NCBI RefSeq assembly: GCF_003852525.1
Contig: NZ_QAJL01000001.1
Span: 1,811,268 to 1,875,267 of the forward strand
Reading direction: 5' to 3'
Origin: Pedobacter sp. KBW06
GTDB lineage: Bacteria; Bacteroidota; Bacteroidia; Sphingobacteriales; Sphingobacteriaceae
DNA: 64,000 nucleotides
In this document: positions 55,910 through 64,000 of the stretch, one piece after another
Numbering within the stretch: position 1 is the stretch's first letter
Layout: every line of letters starts with the position of its first letter
The notes under the pieces: generated by a model
What the model saw: only the letters and a program-made list of their open reading frames with translations
Databases searched by the model: none
What the model was told of the DNA's origin: nothing
Translations under genes and position numbers: made by a program

Positions 55910-57106
55910 TTAGAGGAATTTAGCGATGGTCTTATTTTTCCTGATGAGGTGAGTTATGCCCCAGCTCAGTCCTGCTGATGCCACAAAAGTGACCGCGAAT
56001 TTAATGACCACAGGAAGACCGGTCTCCAATAAAAGAAACTGGCACCAGATCACAAAAATATAATGGATCAGGTAAATGCCATATGCATTTTCTGAAAGGC
56101 CTTGCCAGAAGCGGTTGGCATGAGGAAAAAGCTTTTTAAACAGGCTGATCAGCGCGATGCTGCTCAGGGTACAGGACAAAGTCCAGATGGAACGGTAAAT
56201 CACGGTGGCCAATAAAGGATTCCATCCTTTTTGCCCATACATTTCTTTAAGCGGCGCTTCGCTCAGCTTCAGGAGCAGATAAGTTAGGACAGCAGCCAGC
56301 ACCCATAAAGACCATCTTTTCATCATCAGGCTATGGCTTCCGAAGATTCCCCGGCTGATACCTGCACTGCCAATCACCACGCCCATTAAGAAATAACCAA
56401 AATACAGCAGCACCCGGCTCAACTGAAAATCGAAAGGGCCAAAGCCCGTCCAGGTTCCTGCGCCTACCCAAAGCATCAGGGGCATATACGTGATCCAGGT
56501 TAACAAATACCAGATGAATAAGACCCTCCGCGGAGCGTTTGCACAATTGGCCAGTCTTTCTCCAAGCTTATTGATCAAAGGTCTTACAGAGCGGTATAGA
56601 ACGGCAAAAACAACATTAAAGACGAACAAGACCCAAATGAACCATGGCGGTCCTACAGGCCATGCTTCTACGGTAAAGAAATCAATTACATAGTCTTTGA
56701 GGTTAAAGTTTCCATGGGCGAGGTAATAAGCCGGATAATGGGCCATCAGCATCAGCAGGCTAACCCCAATAAAGAAGGGAACCAACAAGCGGTAAAACCG
56801 ATCGGTAATGAATAATCCCGTTCCCTTTTTCTGCAGGCTGCCCATCACAAAAATTCCGGCAATGAGAAACATTAAAGACATAAAGAAAATGTCATTGAAA
56901 TCTTCAAAATAATCCATGCCTATCCAGCGCATGGTATCAACAACCGGGTGGGTAGAGGAAATATAAGCCGCTTTATTAAAACTGGCAAAGGTTGTATAGG
57001 CTAAAGAGGCATGATGTGCGACGACTAAAATGGTCACAAAACCACGTAAATAATCGATCCAGGCTGTGCGTGAGGGTGTGCTTATTTTTTCCATCTGTGT
57101 ATTCAT
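55910..57106 (-). CDS. Acyltransferase family 3 membrane protein
   Basis: This 398-residue protein has ten or more membrane helices and the acyltransferase-3 signature at the start (WIDYLRGFVTILVVAHHASL), with the likely catalytic His in the VAHHA segment, and SENAYGIYLIHYIFVIWCQF near the end. Such enzymes transfer acyl groups to surface sugars or exopolysaccharide. The LytTR gene upstream lies 94 bp away on the same strand and may control it. Confidence 0.9.
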   Translation of the reverse strand: MNTQMEKISTPSRTAWIDYLRGFVTILVVAHHASLAYTTFASFNKAAYISSTHPVVDTMRWIGMDYFEDFNDIFFMSLMFLIAGIFVMGSLQKKGTGLFITDRFYRLLVPFFIGVSLLMLMAHYPAYYLAHGNFNLKDYVIDFFTVEAWPVGPPWFIWVLFVFNVVFAVLYRSVRPLINKLGERLANCANAPRRVLFIWYLLTWITYMPLMLWVGAGTWTGFGPFDFQLSRVLLYFGYFLMGVVIGSAGISRGIFGSHSLMMKRWSLWVLAAVLTYLLLKLSEAPLKEMYGQKGWNPLLATVIYRSIWTLSCTLSSIALISLFKKLFPHANRFWQGLSENAYGIYLIHYIFVIWCQFLLLETGLPVVIKFAVTFVASAGLSWGITHLIRKNKTIAKFL

Positions 57107-57200
57107 TATTCAAACGTAGACAATCTGAAACGGCACTTTAAAAACTTGTGACTGGCAACTACTTTTTGTGATGACGAACAACAGCGACAGCAAAAACCTG

Positions 57201-58067
57201 CTAATTTGCAGACAGCAGCTGTTGATATCGCCGGTCAAACTGTTCCAGATTTGCTCTTGAAACCGGAACTTCTTCTGCAACGTCATCAAATGAAAGCAGG
57301 TACCCCTGTGAGTTTCCGGAGCAATCAGCTACTTGCTGAATGTTGACCAGATAGGCACGGTGACACCTCAGGAACCCCTCATATCCGGCAAGCTGCAATT
57401 CCAGTTGCTTCAATGAAATCCGCCTGAGTTCTTTTTGTAAACCATTCGCTCTTCGCATCGTGATTTCGACATAATTTCCTTCTGCCCTTGCAAAGAGAAA
57501 ATCCGCAGGGTGGAAATTGAAATCGTCGATTTTAACATGGGCCTTTACGAAGATCTTTTCCCGATTTTCGGGAAGGATGATGTCACTTGCAGGTACTGCT
57601 GCCAGCAATTGTGTGTTCCGCTGCAGAAAATAAGATCTGGCAAAAAGAAAATAGGAAAAGAAAAGCGTCCCCGCTAAATAAGCATTTCTTATTTCTTCCC
57701 ACAGGTAACGTAAAGACCAGTTATTGGGATTGGTATAGATCAGGTCACGCAACAGAAAACTGGCCAGTCCGATCAGGAATAGCATACAGGCAATGGAACT
57801 GACCCATTTGAAAACAGGCCGCTCATCCCTGTCCGGATTGTGCTTTTGAAAATAAGTCAGGACGGTAAAATAGCTGAACATGATCAGCGCCGGAGATAAG
57901 GCATGTAAAAAACAGGTGAAAAGATAAGAATATTTAAGCTCCGATTCGGTTACCGTAAATGGCCTGAATAGCAGGAGGAACAGAAAAGAAACCAAAAACA
58001 GCAGCCCTGTCATTTGTTTCAGTTTTCCGGGATCATACCAATTGGAAAAATACGGCTCCGTTATCAT
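57201..58067 (-). CDS. LytTR-family transcriptional regulator with membrane N-terminus
   Basis: This 288-residue protein has four to five membrane helices in its first half (about 17-155) and a LytTR domain (about 180-285) with DFLFARAEGNYVEITMRR and FLRCHRAYLVNIQQVAD. No receiver domain is present. The architecture equals that of the gene at 8531-9325. It is likely to control itself and the acyltransferase gene downstream. Confidence 0.9.
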   Translation of the reverse strand: MITEPYFSNWYDPGKLKQMTGLLFLVSFLFLLLFRPFTVTESELKYSYLFTCFLHALSPALIMFSYFTVLTYFQKHNPDRDERPVFKWVSSIACMLFLIGLASFLLRDLIYTNPNNWSLRYLWEEIRNAYLAGTLFFSYFLFARSYFLQRNTQLLAAVPASDIILPENREKIFVKAHVKIDDFNFHPADFLFARAEGNYVEITMRRANGLQKELRRISLKQLELQLAGYEGFLRCHRAYLVNIQQVADCSGNSQGYLLSFDDVAEEVPVSRANLEQFDRRYQQLLSAN

Positions 58068-58119
58068 TTAGTCCAGGTTCTTTTTTAGCTCATTTTCAAG
58101 ACTAAGATACGGCTGTGCA

Positions 58120-58169
58120 GGCAAAATAAAAAGTCTGTAGCGCCCATCCGGACCCCTACAGAACTTTTC
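58120..58169 (-). terminator. Intrinsic terminator after DsbA-like gene
   Basis: On the minus strand AAAAGT-TCTGTAG pairs with CTACAGACTTTT (one bulged base), and TTTTTATTTT follows. It lies between the DsbA-like gene and the LytTR gene. Confidence 0.7.
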
Positions 58170-58324
58170 AATTCGATAAGAAGATACCCCTATCTAATTA
58201 ACTAACCTATCATATTACTTTATGATAAAAATCTGATGTCCCTATATGACATTCATAACCTCAAATAAAGCAGAATTATAGATAAAAAGATTGAGTGCTT
58301 TTGTCAAAACATTCAGTACAATTG

Positions 58325-59236
58325 TCAGTTTTTTATTTTCCAGATCTTCCCGTTCTTTGTGAGGCTGAGCTGCAGCTTGTTTTCCGCCACAAGATTTTCC
58401 AATACACTTTCTGCCGCTTCTGAAGAAAGTCCGGCAATCACAGACAATTCTTTTCTTGTGATCGTTGGATAAACAGACAGCAAGGACTCCCAACGGAGAT
58501 CCGGCGCTGCCTTTTTAACTTCAGCACCTGGTAAAAGGGATGATATCGCCGCTTCATAAACCGGATAGGGTTTTACCCCATAGACCTTCTCCTGATTGCC
58601 ATTGGCATCTGTAAAAAACAAAGTTGGAAAACCCCTGATATTCCAGTCGGCCGCCAGTTGCAGGTCTTCCTGAAAATATTGCTTTGCCCTGCCCTTAACA
58701 TCCAGATCTAGTTTTACCGGATCGAGCCCTGTTTCTACCGCTGCTGCCGACAAGTGTTCCCATTTACCAATGTTCTTCTTCTCCAGAAAAACCATTTCTT
58801 TTATTCTTCTCAAAAAAAGTAAGGCTTTGTTTGGGTTCTGCATCTGGGCAGCTTTAAATGCAATGGAAGGCGGATAGGAAGAATCCAGAGGATCTTCTAA
58901 CCAGACATCTCCATCGATGGGCATGTCGTAATACAGACTTACCTCATCCCAATGCGCAGCCACATCAGCGGGTTTACTAATCCCTCCGCTGTTGTAAGAC
59001 CAGTCGGGCAAAAGTCCACCCATATGATATTCAATTTCGAGCAGTGCTCCATATTCCATTTTCAGCTTTCTTAGCTGAGGCTCTATTCCCCAGCAGGAAG
59101 AGCAAATGGGATCGGTAAAATAAATGGCCCGTAAAGGTTTGTCTACTGCTTTCGGTAGGCTTGTCTCATTTTCTTCAGAAAGGCCGGGTATTTCACAGCT
59201 TCCGGTTTCAGGGTCGCACATCAAAGGATTGTTCAT
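58325..59236 (-). CDS. DsbA-family thioredoxin-fold protein with C-terminal winged-helix-like part
   Basis: This 303-residue protein has a DsbA-type thioredoxin fold. The CxxC motif Cys45-x-x-Cys48 is in TDPICSSCWGIEP, and the cis-proline loop in IRGFPTLFF. There is no signal peptide, so it acts in the cytoplasm, like FrnE or the SpxH adaptor. The last 60 residues (TRKELSVIAGLSSEAAESVLENL) look like a winged helix, an uncommon addition. The start at ATG 59236 was chosen over a TTG at 59269. It follows the HxlR gene on the same strand. Confidence 0.85.
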   Translation of the reverse strand: MNNPLMCDPETGSCEIPGLSEENETSLPKAVDKPLRAIYFTDPICSSCWGIEPQLRKLKMEYGALLEIEYHMGGLLPDWSYNSGGISKPADVAAHWDEVSLYYDMPIDGDVWLEDPLDSSYPPSIAFKAAQMQNPNKALLFLRRIKEMVFLEKKNIGKWEHLSAAAVETGLDPVKLDLDVKGRAKQYFQEDLQLAADWNIRGFPTLFFTDANGNQEKVYGVKPYPVYEAAISSLLPGAEVKKAAPDLRWESLLSVYPTITRKELSVIAGLSSEAAESVLENLVAENKLQLSLTKNGKIWKIKN

Positions 59237-59341
59237 GTTCTTCTGCTTAAATCTTAAATTCAGCGACAAAGCTACCCTGATTGGACAGCCCCTGCAATAA
59301 GTCAGAAAAAGATGACTACCCCCAGGCCCTGAACATCAGCA

Positions 59342-59650
59342 CTATAATCCTTCCAGTTGTTGAAAAACACTGATCATCGATGCCCCTCTTTCAGAGAGCA
59401 CATATTCTACATGGAGTGGTTTGAGCCGGATAACTTTTCTTTCGAACAGGCCTTCTTCTTCCAGCTCTTTGAGTGCCACAGCTATAGCCTGTTTGTTTGA
59501 TCCTTCCAGCTGCCGGATCAGGCTATTGAAGCGCAGAGGACCATCTAATGCTAATCTGAAGATCTGGGCCTTCCATTTCCCCGACAACATTTTCAATAAT
59601 TTTGAAGCGGGGCAGGGATTGCCATTGCAGTCGTTATTCTCTGTGGTCAT
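59342..59650 (-). CDS. HxlR-family transcriptional regulator
   Basis: This 102-residue protein is a winged-helix HxlR regulator (LLKMLSGKWKAQIFRLALDG, then GPLRFNSLIRQLEGSNKQAI). It has two N-terminal cysteines, Cys8 and Cys13 (DCNGNPCPASKLL); HxlR relatives such as YodB and HypR sense thiol stress through such residues. The DsbA-like gene lies 105 bp downstream, on the same strand, and is the natural target. It starts 16 bp after the DUF1080 stop. Confidence 0.9.
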   Translation of the reverse strand: MTTENNDCNGNPCPASKLLKMLSGKWKAQIFRLALDGPLRFNSLIRQLEGSNKQAIAVALKELEEEGLFERKVIRLKPLHVEYVLSERGASMISVFQQLEGL

Positions 59651-59666
59651 ATCTTCTTTTTATTGC

Positions 59667-60362
59667 TCAAAGCTCCGTCACCTTTAAGTTCCGGAAATGA
59701 ATCTCTGCGCCTTCGGATTCCAGGCAAAGGTAACCTTTCTTTACAGTCGACTTACTGACACCGTTTACAAATTTACCATTTACCGAGAGTTTGATCGTTC
59801 CATCTACACAAACTACTTTATAGGTATTCCATTCCCCTTTTCCCTTACACCTGTTTTCTATAGATTTACTGCGTTCTCCTCTAGGGTTATCCGGAACGGT
59901 TTCCACACCACCTACCCCGAACAGTTCTCCGTGGACATAGGCGATTGGAGCCGTTGTGCCATTCTGCAGATTCCGATTCACCCAATCCAGCTCCAGCATT
60001 TGCACCTCCACCCCACCTGGCAACCGGTTCTGTTCGCCAGGTTTTGCATCACTCCATACAAACACCCCGGAATTCCCTCCGGCTTCCATGTGTTTCCACT
60101 CTATCTCCAATATAAAATTCTCATATAGCTTTTCCGAACGCATCACTCCGATAGGCTTCCCTGAGCAGATCAGCAGGTCTTTTTCTTTTCTCCAGGTTTG
60201 TGGCTCGGTGTTTACATTGATCCAGCTGATCGCTTTCTTTTTGCCATGTTCCAGGCTGCGCTCTTCCCCGAACGATATCGGTTTGCTTTGCGCAGACGAG
60301 GTTAAAGGCTTCGCCAACAGGCCTAAAAAGGTCATACCGATCCCTATTAATATTTTTTTCAT
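59667..60362 (-). CDS. DUF1080 (3-keto-disaccharide hydrolase) protein, secreted
   Basis: This 231-residue protein has a signal peptide (ending TSSAQ, residue 25) and a DUF1080 jelly-roll fold, with YENFILEIEWKHMEAGGNSG and the closing CLESEGAEIHFRNLKV. In Bacteroidota, proteins of this family cleave 3-keto-glycosides made by a partner oxidoreductase. It lies 21 bp after the exported Gfo/Idh/MocA gene, which provides that partner. Localisation would be the periplasm for both. Confidence 0.9.
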   Translation of the reverse strand: MKKILIGIGMTFLGLLAKPLTSSAQSKPISFGEERSLEHGKKKAISWINVNTEPQTWRKEKDLLICSGKPIGVMRSEKLYENFILEIEWKHMEAGGNSGVFVWSDAKPGEQNRLPGGVEVQMLELDWVNRNLQNGTTAPIAYVHGELFGVGGVETVPDNPRGERSKSIENRCKGKGEWNTYKVVCVDGTIKLSVNGKFVNGVSKSTVKKGYLCLESEGAEIHFRNLKVTEL

Positions 60363-60383
60363 GATATGCGTTAAGTTGACCGG

Positions 60384-61691
60384 CTAGATGACTTTTGTGA
60401 CGCCGGGTAAAGCCACCGGCTGATTTTCCCATTTAAGGTCCCAGTTGTATTCTTCGATTTTTGGCCCGAGCACAACATCTGAATTCAAAGCCTGTTCGAA
60501 GCTAATCGTCTGACCACTATAAGCAGCCATTCGACCCCAGATTGCCAGCAAGGTACTATGGGTCATATATTCTCCGTTATTGATCGGCTTTCCGCTCCGG
60601 ATTGCAGCAAAAAGCTCATCATGCTGTACCTGATACATGTTCTTTTTCGGACCATCATACTTCCAGTTGTTTTTGCCTGTGATCTCGTACTTCATACCGA
60701 CATTTACAAATGCGCTGCCATCGGTTCCCAGTACGTCCACTGTATTTCGATGTGAAGTTCCTTCCTGCTGTCTGCAGAAATGAAAACCTTTTGCGCCATT
60801 TGCATACTCAAACTCCACGGCAAAATGGTCATAAATATTTCCATAGATTTCATTTACCCGGACTTGTCTGCCACCGGTTCCGGTAGCGGTTAGCGGCATT
60901 TGATCTCCCATCACCCAGGACATCATGTCCAGGCTATGAACGGCCTGTTCTACAATAAAATCACCGGAAAGCCAGTTCTGGTAATGCCAGTTGCGCAATT
61001 TATAAGTCAGGTCATTCCAATCGGGCTGACGGGGATTAGACCAGTTTCCCGATCCGTTCCTAAAAGTAGAAACCGTCCTGACCTCCCCCAGATCACCATT
61101 TAACACACGGCTAAATACCGCTCTGGTTGGTAAATCATACCTGAAACAGAAACCAGACACCAATGATAAGTTCTTTTCCTGCGCTTTCTTTGCCGCAGCA
61201 AGGACTTTACGGATTCCGGGAGCATCAACTGCTACCGGTTTTTCGCAAAACACATGTTTTCCGGCTTCAATTGCTGCTGTCAGCTGGTCAGGTCTGAAGG
61301 CGGGCGGAGTGGTGAGTAAGACCACATCCACACCGGAGTCAATGACTTTTTGATAGGCGTCGAAACCGATAAACTTTCTTTTTTTATCCACTTTTACCCG
61401 CTTGGCATCAATGGTGGTCAAGGCGGTATAAGCGCCCTCCAGTCTGTCTTCAAAAATATCGCCCATGGCCGTAATCACCACATCAGGATCTGCCGCGAGT
61501 GCCTGTGCCGCAGCACCTGTACCCCGTCCGCCACATCCGATTAAGCCGACTTTAATTGTTGACTTTGCGGTACTGAATAATGGATTGGAAAAACCAGTCT
61601 GATAAGCAAGGGTACTGCCTAACATTACGATACCCGATTTCTTCAAAAAGGATCTGCGATCAGTTGAGTTTAAATCATTAGTTTTTTTCAT
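60384..61691 (-). CDS. Gfo/Idh/MocA-family oxidoreductase with Tat signal
   Basis: This 435-residue protein has a twin-arginine signal (DRRSFLKKSGIVML), then an NAD(P)-binding Rossmann domain (about 45-170, with GLIGCGGRGTGA and the EKPVA motif) and the C-terminal Gfo/Idh domain. Export with a bound cofactor through Tat is typical for this group. It may oxidise a sugar at C3, setting up cleavage by the DUF1080 partner. It is 151 bp downstream of GH29, on the same strand. Confidence 0.92.
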   Translation of the reverse strand: MKKTNDLNSTDRRSFLKKSGIVMLGSTLAYQTGFSNPLFSTAKSTIKVGLIGCGGRGTGAAAQALAADPDVVITAMGDIFEDRLEGAYTALTTIDAKRVKVDKKRKFIGFDAYQKVIDSGVDVVLLTTPPAFRPDQLTAAIEAGKHVFCEKPVAVDAPGIRKVLAAAKKAQEKNLSLVSGFCFRYDLPTRAVFSRVLNGDLGEVRTVSTFRNGSGNWSNPRQPDWNDLTYKLRNWHYQNWLSGDFIVEQAVHSLDMMSWVMGDQMPLTATGTGGRQVRVNEIYGNIYDHFAVEFEYANGAKGFHFCRQQEGTSHRNTVDVLGTDGSAFVNVGMKYEITGKNNWKYDGPKKNMYQVQHDELFAAIRSGKPINNGEYMTHSTLLAIWGRMAAYSGQTISFEQALNSDVVLGPKIEEYNWDLKWENQPVALPGVTKVI

Positions 61692-61842
61692 CTTATTTAG
61701 GTTTCATTTGGTCAGTCAACCGGACTTGTGCGATTCCGGAAGATATTTTCTAAAATAAGAAATTTATTTTTCTTAATTAAAAAGATGAGCCCCAAATTGC
61801 TGGAGGAATAAAAACGATAACATTAAGAATGGACTTAGCTCA

Positions 61843-63165
61843 TCATTTAAAACTCATTACCGGAACAGATTCTACATTTTTACTCATCTCCAGTACAACC
61901 ACCGTATCATTGCCATCGGGTAATTCTGCAGGTAAGGAAATGGCAATCTTATCTGCTTTTGATTTAAAAATTAAGCTGGTGGCACCATCAAGGAAATAAG
62001 CTTTTTTCAGTTTGACTCCAGGTATGGCCACAATTGAAATTTCGGCCCCCTGACTCTTAAATAAGTGCAGGTAAATCTTGTTTCCTTTTCTTGTTGCTGC
62101 CATAAGGCTATCGGGCTTGTAAGGTCCTCCCTTTGTGCCGTAGATCGATTCTCCGTTTTTATTTAACCAATCACCCATTTCTTTTAAGCGATTGACTTGT
62201 CTTTCCTCTATTCTGCCATCCAGCATTGGTCCCACATTGAACAATAGATTTCCATTTCCACCTGCTGTACTTGCCAGTGTCTGGATACATTCTTTTAGCG
62301 CTTTCATTTTGTCATTTGGTTTCCATGCCCACTGCTGGCAAATGGTAATGCAGCTTTCCCATGGATAATCCATATTCATCGCACCCACCTCTTGTTCCGG
62401 AGTAGCGAAATCTGCCAATGTGGTAGGCAACATCACTTTATGTGATCCTCCGCTGGCATCCTTGGTATCAAGTCTGTTATTGATGATCACATTTGGATCC
62501 AGCCTTTTGATCTCATTATACACATCCGAAGAGTATTCCCTGGTCCATTCCTTATCCCAGTTCGCGTCGAACCAAAGCATATAAGGCTTATAATTCTGGA
62601 TCAGTTCTTTCAGTTCGTTTTTCATCCTCGATACAAACCTGCCCATGTTTGCCGATTTATTTGGCGTTGTAGCTGGGTAAAGTACAGCCCAATCAGGATC
62701 ATGCCAATCGGCAACAGTAAAGTAAATACAAAATTTCAGGTCGTACTTTTTACAGGCTTTTGCCAGCTCTCCTACAATATCTTTTTTATAGGGAGAATTC
62801 ATGATGTTATAATCCGAATATGCCGTAGGCCATAAACAGAATCCATCATGATGTTTGGAAGTGATGGTTAGGTATTTCATTCCTGCATCCTTAGCCGTCT
62901 TCGCCCATTTATCGGCATCAAATAACACCGGGTTAAATTCCTTATACAAATTATCATACTCATCTGCGGCTACAGAGGTTGCTCTTGACCAGCCGATTTC
63001 TGTTCCCCTCAGACTAACCGGGCCCCAATGGATAAACATTCCGAAGCGCTGATCCATAAAACCTTCCACTACTTTCTTATCAGTGCGGATGATGGGTGTC
63101 TGCGCAAAAACCAGGCAGGACATCCCCATAAAAATAAGTGCTAAAACTGTGGTGTGTTTTTTCAT
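61843..63165 (-). CDS. GH29 alpha-L-fucosidase, secreted (second copy)
   Basis: This 440-residue protein has a signal peptide (ending LVFAQ, residue 22) and a GH29 barrel with FGMFIHWGPVSLRGTEIGW, TSKHHDGFCLWPT and the putative nucleophile Asp200 in LWFDANW. It shares the fold with the enzyme at 6160-7488 but differs at many positions, so it is a paralogue rather than a recent duplicate. Its surroundings (Gfo/Idh, DUF1080, divergent AraC) suggest use of fucosylated or related glycosides under local control. Confidence 0.92.
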   Translation of the reverse strand: MKKHTTVLALIFMGMSCLVFAQTPIIRTDKKVVEGFMDQRFGMFIHWGPVSLRGTEIGWSRATSVAADEYDNLYKEFNPVLFDADKWAKTAKDAGMKYLTITSKHHDGFCLWPTAYSDYNIMNSPYKKDIVGELAKACKKYDLKFCIYFTVADWHDPDWAVLYPATTPNKSANMGRFVSRMKNELKELIQNYKPYMLWFDANWDKEWTREYSSDVYNEIKRLDPNVIINNRLDTKDASGGSHKVMLPTTLADFATPEQEVGAMNMDYPWESCITICQQWAWKPNDKMKALKECIQTLASTAGGNGNLLFNVGPMLDGRIEERQVNRLKEMGDWLNKNGESIYGTKGGPYKPDSLMAATRKGNKIYLHLFKSQGAEISIVAIPGVKLKKAYFLDGATSLIFKSKADKIAISLPAELPDGNDTVVVLEMSKNVESVPVMSFK

Positions 63166-63317
63166 TTGTTTATATTTTGGTTCATTCGTGTCCGACTAAA
63201 TTAGCGCTAAGACACTGGATAAAGAATAGAGGATCTCATGAATATACTGGACTATACCATGAAAAAAAAAGATCCCTGAGATTTCAGATTTTGATTTAAA
63301 AAAACAACGGCAGCACA

Positions 63318-63339
63318 ACTGTTTTTCAATAAAAACAGT
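63318..63339. promoter_or_regulatory. Inverted repeat upstream of AraC gene
   Basis: ACTGTTTTT and AAAAACAGT form a perfect 9-bp inverted repeat around CAAT, 26 bp before the AraC ATG, in the 200-bp divergent region. It could be an operator of the locus. Confidence 0.4.
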
Positions 63340-63365
63340 ATGTTTATGCGCCAAATAAACCGAGT

Positions 63366-64000
63366 ATGAAGATCAATAAGAAAAAACGTGATGGTTTTAG
63401 CGGGGAAAAACTGATCAGTCTGCCCGAATTTCTATTTGAACGTAAACCTAAAGATGATTTTTTTCTAAATTCCCTGTATATAAGTCATATTGGTTATTTT
63501 CCAAAAGCTGCCGGACATTACCGGAACAGGCCTAAAGGCTGTACTGATAACATCCTTATTTACTGTACAGATGGCAAAGGCTGGTTCAGTATAGATGCTG
63601 AAAAACATGAAGTTTCTGCCAATCAATTTTTCATTATCCCCGCAACAGATAAACCTTTACGTTATGCTTCTGATGCGGGTGATCCATGGACAATATACTG
63701 GATTCATTTTACCGGAAGCAAATTATCCAGTCTGAATGAGTCCTTATCCATTAGCAGCCTGATCAGTCCGAAAACCATTCCATTTGACGAGCATCGGATC
63801 AAACTTTGGGAGATGATTTACAACTGTCTGGAAAAGGGATACAGTGAGGAAAACCTAAGTTATGCCAATTTGAGTCTTTATTACTTAATCGCCAACTTTC
63901 TGTATCCTCAAAAAAACATTGAGCTCACTCAGAAGCCCAGCGAAGATATTTCAGATAAAGTGATTGAATACATGAAGAACAACATTTCTTCCCGGCTTAC
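63366..64000 (+). CDS. AraC-family regulator, 3'-truncated by window end
   Basis: The first 211 residues are visible. They form an arabinose-binding-like cupin domain (about 35-165, with HYRNRPKGCTDNILIYCTDGKG as two blocks HYRNRPKGC and NILIYCTDGKG, then GDPWTIYWIHFTGS). A linker follows and the first helix of the DNA-binding domain begins (SDKVIEYMKNNISSRLT) where the window ends. The gene is divergent from GH29 at 61843-63165 and is the probable regulator of that locus. The helix-turn-helix lies outside the window. Confidence 0.88.
   Translation, partial: MKINKKKRDGFSGEKLISLPEFLFERKPKDDFFLNSLYISHIGYFPKAAGHYRNRPKGCTDNILIYCTDGKGWFSIDAEKHEVSANQFFIIPATDKPLRYASDAGDPWTIYWIHFTGSKLSSLNESLSISSLISPKTIPFDEHRIKLWEMIYNCLEKGYSEENLSYANLSLYYLIANFLYPQKNIELTQKPSEDISDKVIEYMKNNISSRL

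Noticed and set aside
58129..58168. Inverted repeat as a LytTR operator
   Set aside because: On the minus strand it is followed by TTTTTATTTT, so a terminator of the upstream gene explains it better.

Overview
The window reads as chromosomal DNA of a Bacteroidota bacterium, most likely a Sphingobacteriaceae member close to Pedobacter. The evidence is a SusC/SusD pair with an ECF-sigma/FecR switch, an STN-domain SusC, a Bacteroidota-type TonB, many secreted glycoside hydrolases (GH27, GH29 twice, GH89, GH97), a small Hc1-type histone-like protein, LytTR and membrane AraC regulators, and several exact TAnnTTTG promoter elements. No rRNA, insertion sequence, prophage or CRISPR array was seen. 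One divergent tRNA-Met(CAT)-like gene is present.

Layout. 1-6060: the 3' part of a tyrosinase, a membrane-anchored AraC regulator, a LysR regulator, an unrecognised 446-aa protein and an SRPBCC protein. 6160-15610: GH29 fucosidase, a short-chain dehydrogenase-like protein, a LytTR regulator with an ordered repeat array in front of it, a secreted intradiol dioxygenase-like lipoprotein, a secreted unknown, GH97 with a LacI-type palindrome in its promoter, the histone-like gene, the tRNA-like gene and GH27. 15690-17291: a compact accessory locus with two tandem copies of a small gene and an ADP-ribosyltransferase-like gene whose start codon appears to be ACG. 17296-30302: two acetyltransferases, then a complete polysaccharide-utilisation locus on the minus strand (ECF sigma, FecR, SusC, SusD, GH89), then a UbiB/ABC1 kinase and a small protein. 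30351-42341: TonB, two large unrecognised genes, an acetyltransferase, a TetR/MFS efflux pair, small membrane proteins, an AraC regulator, several secreted or lipoproteins, an orphan GG-leader peptide precursor and a DUF2625 protein.

42354-53848 holds a secreted unknown followed by a probable metal/iron acquisition island: TonB-dependent receptor, HTTM protein, imelysin-like lipoprotein and DUF4856 lipoprotein on the minus strand, divergent from a response regulator, histidine kinase and second TonB-dependent receptor. 53965-64000: a small membrane protein, a DMT transporter, PpnP, an acyltransferase with a LytTR regulator, a DsbA-like/HxlR pair, and a sugar locus (DUF1080, exported Gfo/Idh/MocA oxidoreductase, GH29) divergent from an AraC regulator cut by the window end.

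Working together: the GH89 locus, the GH29-oxidoreductase-DUF1080 locus and the isolated GH97 and GH27 genes point to glycan foraging at the outer membrane and in the periplasm. TonB at 30351-31169 could energise the three TonB-dependent transporters. The least ordinary parts are the ADP-ribosyltransferase-like locus, the orphan peptide precursor, the LytTR repeat array and the imelysin/DUF4856/HTTM island. All functional calls come from reading motifs; no database search was possible.
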